From contig SVFK01000012.1 of assembly GCA_015056915.1 (NCBI GenBank), forward strand, positions 1 to 64,000: a stretch of DNA of 64,000 bases, given 5' to 3'. The stretch comes from Lachnospiraceae bacterium (GTDB taxonomy: Bacteria > Bacillota > Clostridia > Lachnospirales > Lachnospiraceae). This document shows, one piece after another, positions 1-8,673 of the stretch (position 1 is its first letter; each line of letters begins with the position of its first letter). The notes beneath the pieces are model-generated. The model was not told the DNA's origin and did no database searches. It saw nothing but the letters and a program-made list of their open reading frames with translations. The position numbers and the translations under genes were made by a program.

Positions 1-145
1 TACTAATCGTCGAAACGACAATTAACTGGGCAAGGCTTCCGCCCTTGACCTGATGAAGGCCCTGCCTCTCAACTCCGACAAAGGTTGCACCTCTGTACTC
101 TGCTCGGAGAAGATGTAATTCGTCATTTACCGGTATATGACTCAT
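1..145 (-). CDS. Partial CDS of unknown function, cut by the window edge
   Basis: An open frame begins at ATG 145 and is still open at base 1, giving 48 visible codons. A GGGGGAG ribosome binding site sits five bases upstream (151-157), which decides the start. The frame is also open upstream to a TAA at 209-211, but there is no other usable start codon there. The visible N-terminus begins MSHIPVNDELHLL. I do not recognise the family and see no signal peptide or membrane segment. The gene lies beyond the terminator at 228-255, so it may have its own promoter or be reached by read-through from the repeat-array cassettes. Confidence 0.45.
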   Translation of the reverse strand, partial: MSHIPVNDELHLLRAEYRGATFVGVERQGLHQVKGGSLAQLIVVSTIS

Positions 146-227
146 TTCATCTCCCCCGGTTGCTTCAACTTCCGTTCCGGAACTCTCAGCAAAATTGTTT
201 TTTAATGCTTAAGAAACACTAAGCATT

Positions 228-255
228 AAAAAAGCAGCTTCCCAAAGGAAACTGC
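228..255 (-). terminator. Rho-independent terminator, leftward, next to a second hairpin
   Basis: On the minus strand a 9-bp stem (GCAGTTTCC / GGAAGCTGC, one G-U pair, 4-nt loop) is followed at once by six T residues. This is a good terminator for leftward transcripts from the promoter cassettes at 298-907. Immediately beyond it, 198-211 and 220-233 form a perfect 14-bp inverted repeat with an 8-nt loop, with T and A runs at its ends. That second hairpin could be a backup terminator in either direction. Confidence 0.75.
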
Positions 256-297
256 CAAAAGCATCGCGCGTTGCTTATTCAATTTTTTCTATAATAC

Positions 298-306
298 ACT
301 TTATCA
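298..306 (-). promoter_or_regulatory. Extended -10 promoter, cassette A
   Basis: The minus strand reads TGATAAAGT followed by GTATTATAG. It aligns with cassettes B and C through a shared segment of about 50 bases that runs from TTG in the last repeat to AGTGTAT after the -10. There is no -35 hexamer at 17 bp. The nearest repeat core (329-332) is 25 bp upstream of the -10 hexamer, exactly as in cassette B. A start near 291 would give an RNA of about 65 nt ending at the terminator at 228-255. Confidence 0.5.
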
Positions 307-326
307 TAGATAAAGGCATTTGCAAA

Positions 327-367
327 TGGACAAATGGTGGACACTTGGTAGACATTTGGTGGGCAAA
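327..367. repeat. 11-bp direct repeat array A (GACA/GGCA cores)
   Basis: Core tetramers GACA, GACA, GACA and GGCA start at 329, 340, 351 and 362, an exact 11-bp period over four copies. On the transcribed (minus) strand the unit reads roughly TGTCYACCANN. A fifth weak GGCA lies at 315, out of phase. One core per helical turn would place bound proteins on one face of the DNA. Confidence 0.75.
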
Positions 368-424
368 ATATCCGTAGCACTCAAATCTCTTTCCACCGGC
401 TTCGTACCACTTCGCCATATATAC

Positions 425-433
425 ACTATAGCA
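425..433 (-). promoter_or_regulatory. Extended -10 promoter, cassette B
   Basis: The minus strand reads TGCTATAGT followed by GTATATATGGCGAAG. The nearest array core (456-459) ends 25 bp upstream of the -10 hexamer. The stretch between array and -10 (TTGTCACTATTC and onward) matches cassette C closely, so both probably arose by duplication. No consensus -35 hexamer is present at the usual distance. Confidence 0.5.
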
Positions 434-453
434 TAATTGAAAGCGTATGAATA

Positions 454-516
454 GTGACAAAACATGGACAAAATATGGACAAAACATCGACAGAACATGG
501 ACAAAATATGGACAAA
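454..516. repeat. 11-bp direct repeat array B (GACA cores)
   Basis: Six GACA cores start at 456, 467, 478, 489, 500 and 511, an exact 11-bp period. On the minus strand most units read TTTGTCCATRT. This is the most regular of the five arrays. A leftward open frame passes through it only because the repeat happens to lack stop codons. The translated repeats do not resemble a protein domain. Confidence 0.85.
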
Positions 517-565
517 CCACTAATTTATCCTCCCCCGCTTCCGTAAAGCCAATCTTCACATATAC

Positions 566-574
566 ACTTTAACA
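566..574 (-). promoter_or_regulatory. Extended -10 promoter, cassette C
   Basis: The minus strand reads TGTTAAAGT followed by GTATATGTGAAG. It is aligned with cassettes A and B over the whole promoter. The nearest repeat core (594-598) is 22 bp upstream of the -10 hexamer. Downstream, ACGGAAGCGGGGGAGG resembles the matching segment ACGAAGCCGGTGGAAAG of cassette B, further support for tandem duplication. Confidence 0.5.
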
Positions 575-593
575 TATCGAAAACTGTTTGAAT

Positions 594-642
594 AGTAGCA
601 AAACATTAGCGATTTATTAGTCAAATGTTAGTTATTTATTAG
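594..642. repeat. 11-bp direct repeat array C (TTAG cores)
   Basis: Pentamers AGTAG, ATTAG, ATTAG, GTTAG and ATTAG start at 594, 605, 616, 627 and 638, an exact 11-bp period over five copies. On the minus strand the core is CTAAT. The core differs completely from arrays A and B although the period and position before a promoter are the same. Confidence 0.8.
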
Positions 643-686
643 CGAGACATTTTATCGCCGTTTGTTTTGTATCTTTCGCCATCATA

Positions 687-695
687 ATTATATCA
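687..695 (-). promoter_or_regulatory. Extended -10 promoter, cassette D
   Basis: The minus strand reads TGATATAAT, a perfect -10 hexamer with the TG extension, then TATGATGGCGAAAG, which recalls ATATGGCGAAG in cassette B. The nearest clear core of array D ends at 727, 34 bp upstream. A degenerate unit near 716-720 would reduce this to 23 bp. No -35 hexamer is apparent. Confidence 0.5.
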
Positions 696-726
696 CTGTT
701 TTTCCAATCATAAAAGATGGACTTTG

Positions 727-787
727 GGGTGAAATTGAGTGGATTTAGGGTGGAATCTGGGTGGAATTCGGGTTACTTTAGGGTGAA
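727..787. repeat. 11-bp direct repeat array D (GGGTG cores)
   Basis: The triplet GTG (or GTT) recurs at 729, 739, 750, 761, 772 and 783, mostly within GGGTGGAA or GGGTGAA. Spacings are 10, 11, 11, 11 and 11. On the minus strand the core is CACCC. Six copies make this as long as array B but with an unrelated core. Confidence 0.75.
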
Positions 788-814
788 CAATTCATTTTTC
801 TCATTTATATCACC

Positions 815-823
815 ATTATAACA
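815..823 (-). promoter_or_regulatory. Extended -10 promoter, cassette E
   Basis: The minus strand reads TGTTATAAT, a perfect -10 hexamer with the TG extension. The nearest member of array E (GGGAA at 850) is 29 bp upstream and the nearest full GGGCA is 40 bp upstream. This is the first cassette after the tuf terminator, about 140 bp from it. Confidence 0.5.
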
Positions 824-849
824 ATAACATGAAAATAGCGATTCAGAAA

Positions 850-907
850 GGGAAACAATAGGGCAAACCTAGGGCATTCATGGGGCAACCTAGGGCACCC
901 ATGAGCA
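850..907. repeat. 10-11-bp direct repeat array E (GGGCA cores)
   Basis: GGGAA at 850, GGGCA at 861, 872, 883 and 893, and GAGCA at 903 give spacings of 11, 11, 11, 10 and 10. Another GGGCA at 918 is out of phase. On the minus strand the core is TGCCC. The slightly shorter spacing still keeps one core per helical turn. Confidence 0.75.
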
Positions 908-961
908 TAGATAGAAAGGGCATTTAGATAATTGCCCGAAATAAAACATAATTCTACAACG

Positions 962-1003
962 CAAAAAGGACGCTTCCTAAGTTTTCACCTAGAAAAGCGT
1001 CCT
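962..1003 (-). terminator. tuf / str operon terminator
   Basis: Arms 967-975 and 995-1003 form a perfect 9-bp stem (AGGACGCTT on the plus strand) around a 19-nt loop. On the minus strand the stem is followed by TTTTTGC. It lies about 150 bases beyond the tuf stop codon and separates the str operon from the repeat cassettes. Confidence 0.8.
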
Positions 1004-1151
1004 CTGAAATACAAAATCTTCTAAAATTGAACCAGTTCCTAATACTGATATATGCATGAACATGCACTATCAAGCATTATCGGTTGCAAAATCGTTGCAA
1101 TTTTGTTGCAAAATCCAATCTCAAAAGCTCGAAACCCTTGATTTTACTGGA

Positions 1152-2339
1152 TTACTCGATGATAGTAGCAACACGACCAGAACCTACAGTACGTCCACCT
1201 TCACGAATAGCGAAGGTAAGACCCTGCTCCATAGCGATAGGATGGATCAGCTCGATGGTCATTTCTACGTTATCACCAGGCATGCACATCTCGGTGCCTG
1301 CAGGAAGGTTACATACACCAGTAACGTCGGTAGTTCTGAAGTAGAACTGAGGACGATAGTTGTTGAAGAAAGGAGTATGACGACCACCTTCATCCTTGGT
1401 TAATACGTAAACCTGAGCGGTAAACTTGGTGTGGCAGGTAACGCTACCGGGTTTGGAAAGAACCTGACCTCTTTCGATTTCAGTTCTCTGAACACCACGA
1501 AGAAGTGCACCAATGTTATCACCAGCCTGAGCTTCGTCAAGCATCTTACGGAACATTTCGATACCGGTAACAACGGTCTTCTTGGTATCTTCCTTAATAC
1601 CAACGATTTCAACTTCGTCGTTAAGGTGAAGGGTACCACGCTCTACTCTACCGGTAGCAACAGTACCACGACCGGTAATGGTGAATACGTCTTCTACAGG
1701 CATAAGGAAAGGCTTGTCGGTATCACGCTCAGGATCAGGAATATACTCATCAACAGTAGACATTAATTCCATAATCTTGTCGCCCCACTCGCAGTTAGGA
1801 TCTTCAAGAGCCTTAAGAGCAGAACCCTTAATGATAGGACAATCATTGAATTCGTACTCTTCAAGCTGCTCGGTGATTTCCATTTCAACCAGCTCAAGCA
1901 ACTCAGGATCGTCTACCATATCACACTTGTTCATGAATACAACGATGTAAGGAACACCTACCTGACGAGACAGAAGAATGTGCTCCTTGGTCTGAGCCAT
2001 AACACCGTCAGTTGCAGCAACTACAAGGATAGCGCCGTCCATCTGAGCAGCACCGGTAATCATGTTCTTAACGTAGTCAGCATGTCCGGGACAGTCAACG
2101 TGTGCATAGTGTCTCTTGTCAGTCTGATACTCTACGTGTGCGGTAGAAATAGTAATACCACGCTCTCTCTCTTCGGGAGCTTTATCGATGTTTTCGAAAT
2201 CTACTTTCTCGTTACCAGCTACTCTCTCAGCCAATACTCTGGTGATAGCAGCGGTCAGGGTTGTTTTACCATGGTCAACGTGTCCGATGGTACCAATGTT
2301 ACAATGGGGCTTGTTTCTTTCAAATTTAGCTTTAGCCAT
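1152..2339 (-). CDS. tuf: Elongation factor Tu
   Basis: EF-Tu is the cytoplasmic GTPase that carries aminoacyl-tRNA to the ribosomal A site. The 395-residue product has the normal length. Visible motifs are the P-loop GHVDHGKT at residues 19-26, the switch segment RGITI near 60, DCPGH near 80 and NKCD near 135, followed by the two beta-barrel domains. The start ATG is preceded by AAGGAGG. It is the last gene of the str operon, 167 bp after fusA. It also has its own promoter at 2435-2463, so it can be transcribed apart from fusA. Codon use is highly biased, as expected for an abundant protein. Confidence 0.98.
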   Translation of the reverse strand: MAKAKFERNKPHCNIGTIGHVDHGKTTLTAAITRVLAERVAGNEKVDFENIDKAPEERERGITISTAHVEYQTDKRHYAHVDCPGHADYVKNMITGAAQMDGAILVVAATDGVMAQTKEHILLSRQVGVPYIVVFMNKCDMVDDPELLELVEMEITEQLEEYEFNDCPIIKGSALKALEDPNCEWGDKIMELMSTVDEYIPDPERDTDKPFLMPVEDVFTITGRGTVATGRVERGTLHLNDEVEIVGIKEDTKKTVVTGIEMFRKMLDEAQAGDNIGALLRGVQRTEIERGQVLSKPGSVTCHTKFTAQVYVLTKDEGGRHTPFFNNYRPQFYFRTTDVTGVCNLPAGTEMCMPGDNVEMTIELIHPIAMEQGLTFAIREGGRTVGSGRVATIIE

Positions 2340-2427
2340 TATTGTAGTCCTCCTTAAAATAATGAAATCTGTTTTTTTATTTTCGCCGAAGTGGTATTGC
2401 GCGCACTTTGGCGTATTTAACTCGGCT

Positions 2428-2463
2428 ACCTCTGATTATATTAAATAATCAGAGGTTTTTCAA
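2428..2463 (-). promoter_or_regulatory. tuf promoter overlapped by a perfect palindrome
   Basis: On the minus strand TTGAAA (2458-2463), a 17-bp spacer and TATAAT (2435-2440) form a near-consensus sigma-A promoter for tuf. A perfect 12-bp inverted repeat with a 5-bp centre (2428-2439 and 2445-2456) covers the -10 and most of the spacer. It could be a repressor operator. As RNA on the plus strand it would also form a stem followed by T residues. A second imperfect 10-bp stem (2384-2393 with 2404-2413) lies in the leader. Which structure matters cannot be told from sequence. Confidence 0.7.
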
Positions 2464-2506
2464 GTTATTTTTAATGAATTATAGATAATTATTTTGCGGG
2501 CTAAAT

Positions 2507-4624
2507 TTATTTAGCCTTAGCAGCTAATACCTTTTCCTGTACGTTCTTAGGAACCTGCTCATACTTCTCAAAGAACATTGAGTAGTTACCACGACCCTGA
2601 GTTCTGGAACGTAAGTCTGTAGAGTAACCGAACATCTCAGAAAGAGGAACGTATGCTCTTACAATCTTACCGCCGCCAAGGTCATCCATACCCTCGATAC
2701 GTCCACGACGGGAGTTGATATCACCGATAACATCACCCATGTAGTCTTCGGGCATAGTTACTTCTACCTTCATGATGGGCTCCATCAATACGGGAGCTGC
2801 CTTCTGCATTGCATCCTTAAATGCCATGGAACCGGCAATGTGGAATGCCATTTCAGAAGAGTCAACCTCATGGTAAGAACCATCGTATACATTAGCGTAT
2901 ACACCAACTACAGGGAATCCGCCAAGGATACCAGCCTTGGTAGCTTCTTCGATACCTTCACCAACTGCAGGGATGTATTCCTTAGGAATAGCACCACCGA
3001 CAACGCTGGATTCGAATTTGAACAGCTGATCGCCGTTGGGGTCCATAGGCTCGAATTTAACCTTACAGTGTCCGTACTGACCACGACCACCGGACTGCTT
3101 AGCATACTTGGAATCAACTTCAACAGCCTTGGTGATAGCTTCCTTGTAAGCAACCTGAGGAGCACCTACGTTAGCCTCTACCTTGAATTCACGAAGCAGA
3201 CGGTCAACAATAATCTCCAGATGCAACTCACCCATACCTGCGATAATGGTCTGACCGGTTTCCTGATCAGTGTGTGCGCGGAAGGTAGGATCTTCTTCTG
3301 CAAGCTTAGCAAGTGCCTCACCCATCTTGCCCTGACCAGCTTTGGTCTTAGGCTCGATAGCCAACTCGATAACGGGCTCAGGGAACTCCATGGACTCAAG
3401 GATTACAGGATGCTGATCATCACAGATAGTATCACCGGTTGTAGTGAATTTAAAACCAACTGCTGCTGCGATGTCACCGGAGTAAACCTTATCCAACTCT
3501 GCACGCTTGTTAGCATGCATCTGCAGAATACGTCCAACACGTTCCTTCTTGTCCTTTGTTGCATTTAATACGTAGGAACCGGAATTCATGGTACCGGAGT
3601 ACACACGGAAGTAAGCTAACTTTCCTACGAAGGGGTCTGTCATAATCTTAAATGCCAGAGCAGAGAAAGGTTCATCATCAGATGAATGTCTTTCAATTTC
3701 ATTACCTTCTATATCAACACCCTTGATAGCAGGGATGTCCAAAGGAGAAGGCATAAATTCTACTACAGCATCCAGCAATTTCTGCACGCCCTTATTTCTG
3801 TATGCAGTACCACAACATACGGGTACAGCAGTACATTCACAGGTACCCTTTCTCAGGGCAGCCTTTAACTCGTCAACAGAAGGCTCTTCACCTTCCAGAT
3901 AAGCCATCATTAAATCATCATCTAATTCGCAGATCTTCTCTACTAATTCAGAATGATACAGTTCAGCATCATCCTTCATGTCATCAGGAATATCAACGAT
4001 AGAAATGTCATCACCCTTATCATCATTATAGATGTAAGCTTTCATTTCAAACAAATCAATGATTCCCTTAAACTCATCTTCCTTACCGATAGGTAACTGG
4101 ATGCAGATAGCATTCTTACCAAGTCTGGTCTTAATCTGCTCTACTGCACCATAAAAGTTTGCACCTAAAATGTCCATCTTATTGATGAAAGCCATACGAG
4201 GTACATTGTAGGTATCAGCCTGACGCCATACGTTTTCAGACTGAGGCTCTACACCACCCTTTGCACAGAAGACACCAACAGCGCCGTCCAATACACGGAG
4301 TGAACGCTCAACTTCTACAGTAAAGTCAACGTGTCCGGGAGTATCAATAATGTTGATACGATGCTCTAAAGCGCCGGGCTTAGCCTTGCAGTTTTCCTGC
4401 AGGGTCCAGTGACAGGTAGTAGCTGCAGAAGTAATGGTAATACCTCTTTCCTGCTCCTGAGCCATCCAGTCCATGGTAGCAGTACCTTCATGAGTATCAC
4501 CAATCTTGTAGTTAACGCCGGTATAGTAAAGAATACGCTCGGTTGTAGTAGTCTTACCGGCATCGATATGAGCCATAATACCAATATTTCTGGTTCTCTC
4601 TAATGGATATTCTCTTCCAGCCAA
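2507..4624 (-). CDS. fusA: Elongation factor G
   Basis: EF-G drives translocation on the ribosome with GTP hydrolysis. The 705-residue product is full length. The N-terminal G domain shows AHIDAGKTT near residue 18, a switch region with [17 protein letters not shown] near 95 and NKMD near 149. Domains II to V follow, with [18 protein letters not shown] of domain IV recognisable. The start codon is TTG at 4624, placed by AGGAGG a few bases upstream. No in-frame ATG fits as well. It lies between rpsG and tuf in the usual str order. Confidence 0.97.
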   Translation of the reverse strand: MAGREYPLERTRNIGIMAHIDAGKTTTTERILYYTGVNYKIGDTHEGTATMDWMAQEQERGITITSAATTCHWTLQENCKAKPGALEHRINIIDTPGHVDFTVEVERSLRVLDGAVGVFCAKGGVEPQSENVWRQADTYNVPRMAFINKMDILGANFYGAVEQIKTRLGKNAICIQLPIGKEDEFKGIIDLFEMKAYIYNDDKGDDISIVDIPDDMKDDAELYHSELVEKICELDDDLMMAYLEGEEPSVDELKAALRKGTCECTAVPVCCGTAYRNKGVQKLLDAVVEFMPSPLDIPAIKGVDIEGNEIERHSSDDEPFSALAFKIMTDPFVGKLAYFRVYSGTMNSGSYVLNATKDKKERVGRILQMHANKRAELDKVYSGDIAAAVGFKFTTTGDTICDDQHPVILESMEFPEPVIELAIEPKTKAGQGKMGEALAKLAEEDPTFRAHTDQETGQTIIAGMGELHLEIIVDRLLREFKVEANVGAPQVAYKEAITKAVEVDSKYAKQSGGRGQYGHCKVKFEPMDPNGDQLFKFESSVVGGAIPKEYIPAVGEGIEEATKAGILGGFPVVGVYANVYDGSYHEVDSSEMAFHIAGSMAFKDAMQKAAPVLMEPIMKVEVTMPEDYMGDVIGDINSRRGRIEGMDDLGGGKIVRAYVPLSEMFGYSTDLRSRTQGRGNYSMFFEKYEQVPKNVQEKVLAAKAK

Positions 4625-4743
4625 GATTTTTTCCTCCTATCTTCGTTATAAATACGGAAAAATGCAAAGTGTATGCATTCTTCCAGACGAAATATAGTTT
4701 TCTTAGGCAGCGCATTTAAGCTGCCCCGGCAAAACTTTTCGCC

Positions 4744-5244
<501 letters not shown>

Positions 5245-5398
5245 TTACGTTAAATCATCGGTACTCACATGTGTTTCCCCAAGTGTTCGCGCTGTATATC
5301 TGCATCACAGAATTCCAACACTTTCTTAGTTCGTTTAGTGGTACAAAACGCAAAATACGCTCTCTGCGATATTCACCGCAGCTTACCTGTTTGCCTAA

Positions 5399-5821
5399 TT
5401 ACTTCTTAGCGTCTTTAGGTCTCTTAGCGCCGTATTTGGAACGAGCCTGTTTTCTGTTAGCGACACCAGCGGTATCAAGAGTACCACGGATAATGTGATA
5501 TCTGGTACCGGGTAAGTCCTTAACACGACCACCACGGATCAAAACAACGCTATGCTCCTGCAGGTTGTGTCCTTCACCGGGAATGTAGCTTGTAACTTCG
5601 ATTCCGTTAGAAAGACGCACTCTGGCGATTTTTCTAAGAGCAGAGTTAGGCTTCTTAGGAGTAGCTGTCTTAACAGCTGTACATACACCACGCTTCTGAG
5701 GAGCAGATGCGTTAGTTGCTTTCTTGTGAAGAGAGTTGTAACCCTTCTGGAGAGCCGGTGCAGTAGACTTCTTTACAGTAGTCTGACGTCCTTTTCTTAC
5801 TAACTGGTTAAATGTTGGCAT
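5399..5821 (-). CDS. rpsL: 30S ribosomal protein S12
   Basis: S12 lies in the decoding centre. The 140-residue product matches Gram-positive S12 lengths. Conserved features include [12 protein letters not shown] at the start, [11 protein letters not shown], where the lysine that mutates in streptomycin resistance is intact, and [11 protein letters not shown]. The following GGRVKDLPG also keeps the second resistance-linked lysine, so the sequence looks like a streptomycin-sensitive allele. The start ATG is preceded by AAGAGGTG. It is the first gene of the str operon behind a strong promoter. Confidence 0.97.
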   Translation of the reverse strand: MPTFNQLVRKGRQTTVKKSTAPALQKGYNSLHKKATNASAPQKRGVCTAVKTATPKKPNSALRKIARVRLSNGIEVTSYIPGEGHNLQEHSVVLIRGGRVKDLPGTRYHIIRGTLDTAGVANRKQARSKYGAKRPKDAKK

Positions 5822-5916
5822 TCTGTTTCACCTCTTTCTTTAAAATATAGTTGTTAATTACTGACATACAAAAATGCATCCGCATGTCCAGTGCGCCCAA
5901 TGGGGCACACTAAAAT

Positions 5917-5945
5917 AGTATACTTGCTTGCGAATGCATTGTCAA
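5917..5945 (-). promoter_or_regulatory. Sigma-A promoter of the str operon (rpsL)
   Basis: The minus strand has TTGACA (5940-5945), exactly 17 bp, then TATACT (5917-5922). It starts only about 30 bp past the rfbD stop, so rfbD transcripts, if not terminated, run into rpsL. A short hairpin (GTGYGCCC / GGGCGCAC, 5891-5910) lies in the leader just after the expected start and may serve in regulation or mRNA stability. Confidence 0.88.
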
Positions 5946-5973
5946 CAAAATTTTTATTTGTTTCTATATTTTA

Positions 5974-6852
5974 TTATTTGTCTGCTAATTCTCCATTTTC
6001 CTTCAAAACAGTTAAGTATCTGCTCAAGGCATCCTGCCAGATTGGAAGCCTTTCAAATCCGTTCTCTGACAGCTTGTCCTTACTCATGCGGCTATTGGCA
6101 GGACGGTTTGCTTTGGCGCCGTACTCCTCTGTGGTCACAGGTATCACATTCATAGGAATACCCGCCTCCTCAAATATTGCACATGCAAACTCATACCATG
6201 AGCAAGTGCCTTCATTGGTGGCATGGTAGACACCATATTTTTCCGTCAATACCATATCAACCAAAAGCTTGGCCAAATCATAGGTATAGGTAGGCGAACC
6301 AAATTGGTCATTTACCACACGAATGGTATCATATTTCTGGGAAAGGTTCAGCATCGTCCTGATAAAATTCTTTCCATTAACGCCAAACACCCAAGCTATA
6401 CGAACAATAAAGTACTTGTCCAAGGTGTTCTGGACTGCCAATTCTCCTTCGTATTTTGTCTGTCCGTAAACACTCTGAGGCTCACGCTCATCCTCGGGCT
6501 CCCAAGGACGTTCTCCTTTGCCGCTAAACACATAGTCTGTACTGATATATATCATCTTAATATCAAGCTCTTTACATACACTCGCTATATACTGTGTGCC
6601 ATCGGCATTCACTTTGCGGCAGACATCCTCATTCTCCTCAGCTGCATCCACAGCAGTATAAGCTGCACAATGAATAACCGCATCCGGCGCCGCCTCCTTA
6701 ATCACTCTATTCACGCTGTCAGCATCAGTGATATCCATTTCCTGAATATCCACACCCACAGCCTCGATTCCTCGTTTTTCCAATTCCTTTACTACATCAT
6801 AGCCTAATTGACCCTTTACTCCTGTTACAAGAATCTTCATAATGATATCCAT
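5974..6852 (-). CDS. rfbD: dTDP-4-dehydrorhamnose reductase (RmlD/RfbD family)
   Basis: RmlD reduces dTDP-4-dehydro-L-rhamnose to dTDP-L-rhamnose with NAD(P)H, the last step of rhamnose donor synthesis in the cytoplasm. The 292-residue product has the extended-SDR Rossmann start ILVTGVKGQLG, the STDYVFSG segment and the YGQTKYEGE active-site Tyr-Lys pair. It ends with the substrate domain containing NRPANSRMSKDKL, typical of RmlD. Two starts are possible: ATG 6852 is nearly touching GGAAGG, and ATG 6840 (MKILVTG) is further from it. The other rhamnose genes rmlABC are not in the window. It lies 55 bp after the XrtG locus and may be co-transcribed with it. Confidence 0.9.
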   Translation of the reverse strand: MDIIMKILVTGVKGQLGYDVVKELEKRGIEAVGVDIQEMDITDADSVNRVIKEAAPDAVIHCAAYTAVDAAEENEDVCRKVNADGTQYIASVCKELDIKMIYISTDYVFSGKGERPWEPEDEREPQSVYGQTKYEGELAVQNTLDKYFIVRIAWVFGVNGKNFIRTMLNLSQKYDTIRVVNDQFGSPTYTYDLAKLLVDMVLTEKYGVYHATNEGTCSWYEFACAIFEEAGIPMNVIPVTTEEYGAKANRPANSRMSKDKLSENGFERLPIWQDALSRYLTVLKENGELADK

Positions 6853-6907
6853 GTCCTTCCGCTATATACAAATATTATCTTTACTATTATATCCTCAGAA
6901 AGAATAT

Positions 6908-7297
6908 TTAAATAAAGGTGTAATCATTTCTAGGATTGATGGAGCTGACTTGATACACACGCGAAGGGGTCTCGCTTATCTCCATTATCAGAAGAAGCCA
7001 ACCGCTTTCCCGCAATTTTTCTGAAATTTTTTCATACAGGTAGTTGCACATATTCTCCACTGTAGGATTCATCATATTAAAAGGGGGCATCTCGTTCAAG
7101 TACTTATCCTGATACACCTCTAACATTTCATTTACCTGCTTCTCTATATCAGAAAATCTGACAAACCCCTCCTGAGCCAAAGCGATGCCCATAGATATTT
7201 CCCATGTATGAGAATGAATCTCTCCCATTCTCCCTTCCATTTCCACGGAATGATTCATATTCAGGTAGAATTTATACTTGTATTGTCTGTATAGCAT
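6908..7297 (-). CDS. 6-pyruvoyltetrahydropterin synthase-related protein (XrtG locus, copy 1)
   Basis: This 129-residue protein has the PTPS/QueD fold signatures: NMNHSV (His16), IHSHTWE (His28 and His30) as the three zinc ligands, NPTVENMCNYLYEKI, and a C-terminal ETPSRVYQV. Canonical PTPS/QueD enzymes have a catalytic cysteine between the first and second histidines. None is present here, so true pterin synthase activity is doubtful. It overlaps the upstream glycosyltransferase gene by 37 bp, which suggests translational coupling. PTPS-related proteins are recurrent partners of exosortase G and its glycosyltransferase in Firmicutes. Their role there is not established. Confidence 0.8.
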   Translation of the reverse strand: MLYRQYKYKFYLNMNHSVEMEGRMGEIHSHTWEISMGIALAQEGFVRFSDIEKQVNEMLEVYQDKYLNEMPPFNMMNPTVENMCNYLYEKISEKLRESGWLLLIMEISETPSRVYQVSSINPRNDYTFI

Positions 7298-8673
7298 TCT
7301 TCATCCTCCGGTTTCTCCAGCAATGTTTTTACAACCTTGCGCAAAATTGGTAATATTCTATAATCCTTTGCCAATGTCTCTGAAATCTCACCGGCTTCCT
7401 CGATAAGCGTTTTCGTCTTCCATGTGCTTTTTCTTTCAATGGAATTAATAATTCCGGCAAAGCGCACAAAAAAGGCAAATAAATTATACAGGGGTAGCAT
7501 CAACACATAAAAAATCTTCCTTGCATAGTATCTTCTGATATCCGGAAAAGGCTCCATAAAAGATACAATGTTGCAGTAATACATAAAGGCATCCAGCATA
7601 TAAAGCCCATAAATCAAGCCCATTGCAATAATAATGTTAGAGAAATCATAATTCATACATCCCATTGCAATTAGTGCAAAATACCAAATCATACGAGGAA
7701 ATGCAAAGGTATGGTCCTGAATCAGTACACGCATACTCGGATTCTTAAACAGCCCTGTAAACATATTACTCATTTTATTCTTCATAAACATATTGGAAAC
7801 TTCCAACTCACCAATTTGCCAACGCTGTCTTTGCGTATAAAACTTATTTACACTTTCTATGGGATCTACCATAAATAGAGCATCATGACACAGCAAAACA
7901 TCTTTTTTCAGAATATCCTTTATCTGAAATGACAAATGTGTATCCTCACATATGGTATTGGTATTGTATAAATATGTTTTCAAAAGAATTGATTTTCTAA
8001 ACGCAGAAAAAGCTCCTGACAAGGTAAAAATGCTGTGAAACTGCGATTCATAATTTCGTCCTGCCAGAAAAGCCTGAGCATATTCTACAAATTCCATTTT
8101 CTGAAACTGCCTCAGCCAGAAACTCTTGGTCTTATCAATCAAATCCGGCTCTGTCAGAATCACGCCTGTCATACAGTCTATTTCCGGGTGATTCTCAAAA
8201 CGTTTCACCATGTTGGTAAGCGCATCTTTGTGAAGAATACCGTCACTATCAATATTAATAACATATTTTCCGTTGCTATTAAAAATTGCTTTATTTAATG
8301 CCTTAGACTTACCCTGTCTCGAATACATCCACCACATTCCCAGATGCGCAAAATCTAATTGTGCTCTCTGAAACTCCTGAAAGCTATTGTCCTTAGAGCC
8401 GTTATCTACCAAAAGTACCTCTATGCACTCTGTGGGGTAGGTGGATTCATAAATTGATTGAATGCATCGATACAACGTCCCCGCAGAATTATAAACCGGT
8501 ACAATTAAAGTAATAACCGGCTTAAACTCTGATAAATCCTTTTCTTTATATTTTAAACGTATTTTCTTCCACACCAACACTATGGAATATACAATGTTGG
8601 GAAGTACTTCTACCAGCAACGGAATAATTACCCACGCCGCCCAGTAGCAAAGAATACTAGTTAGTTTTGTCAT
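7261..8673 (-). CDS. Exosortase G-associated family 2 glycosyltransferase, membrane bound
   Basis: The 470-residue protein has an N-terminal membrane segment (about 7-27), then a GT2 catalytic domain. Visible motifs are LIVPVYNSAGTL, DNGSKDNS, the metal-binding INIDSDG (DxD-like) and QRQRW near residue 280, the processive-type Q-x-x-R-W motif. Several membrane helices follow in the C-terminal third. This layout is that of synthases which extend a glycan while moving it across the membrane. Its place between a PTPS-like gene and the exosortase fits the XrtG-associated glycosyltransferase type. It overlaps both neighbours, so the cluster is probably one operon. Confidence 0.82.
   Translation of the reverse strand: MTKLTSILCYWAAWVIIPLLVEVLPNIVYSIVLVWKKIRLKYKEKDLSEFKPVITLIVPVYNSAGTLYRCIQSIYESTYPTECIEVLLVDNGSKDNSFQEFQRAQLDFAHLGMWWMYSRQGKSKALNKAIFNSNGKYVINIDSDGILHKDALTNMVKRFENHPEIDCMTGVILTEPDLIDKTKSFWLRQFQKMEFVEYAQAFLAGRNYESQFHSIFTLSGAFSAFRKSILLKTYLYNTNTICEDTHLSFQIKDILKKDVLLCHDALFMVDPIESVNKFYTQRQRWQIGELEVSNMFMKNKMSNMFTGLFKNPSMRVLIQDHTFAFPRMIWYFALIAMGCMNYDFSNIIIAMGLIYGLYMLDAFMYYCNIVSFMEPFPDIRRYYARKIFYVLMLPLYNLFAFFVRFAGIINSIERKSTWKTKTLIEEAGEISETLAKDYRILPILRKVVKTLLEKPEDEECYTDNTSINST

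Noticed and set aside
275..559. Leftward 94-codon open frame through repeat arrays A and B
   Set aside because: Its codons are the 11-bp repeats themselves, it has no ribosome binding site at the first start, and its residues (CPYFVHV repeats) do not resemble a protein. Promoter elements lie inside it.
315..922. CRISPR-like array or replication-origin iterons
   Set aside because: Repeats are short (11 bp), have no spacers and change core between blocks. No rep, cas or par gene is visible nearby. The promoter-cassette reading explains more of the structure.
2840..3568. Rightward 242-codon open frame
   Set aside because: Antisense shadow of fusA with no ribosome binding site or recognisable protein.
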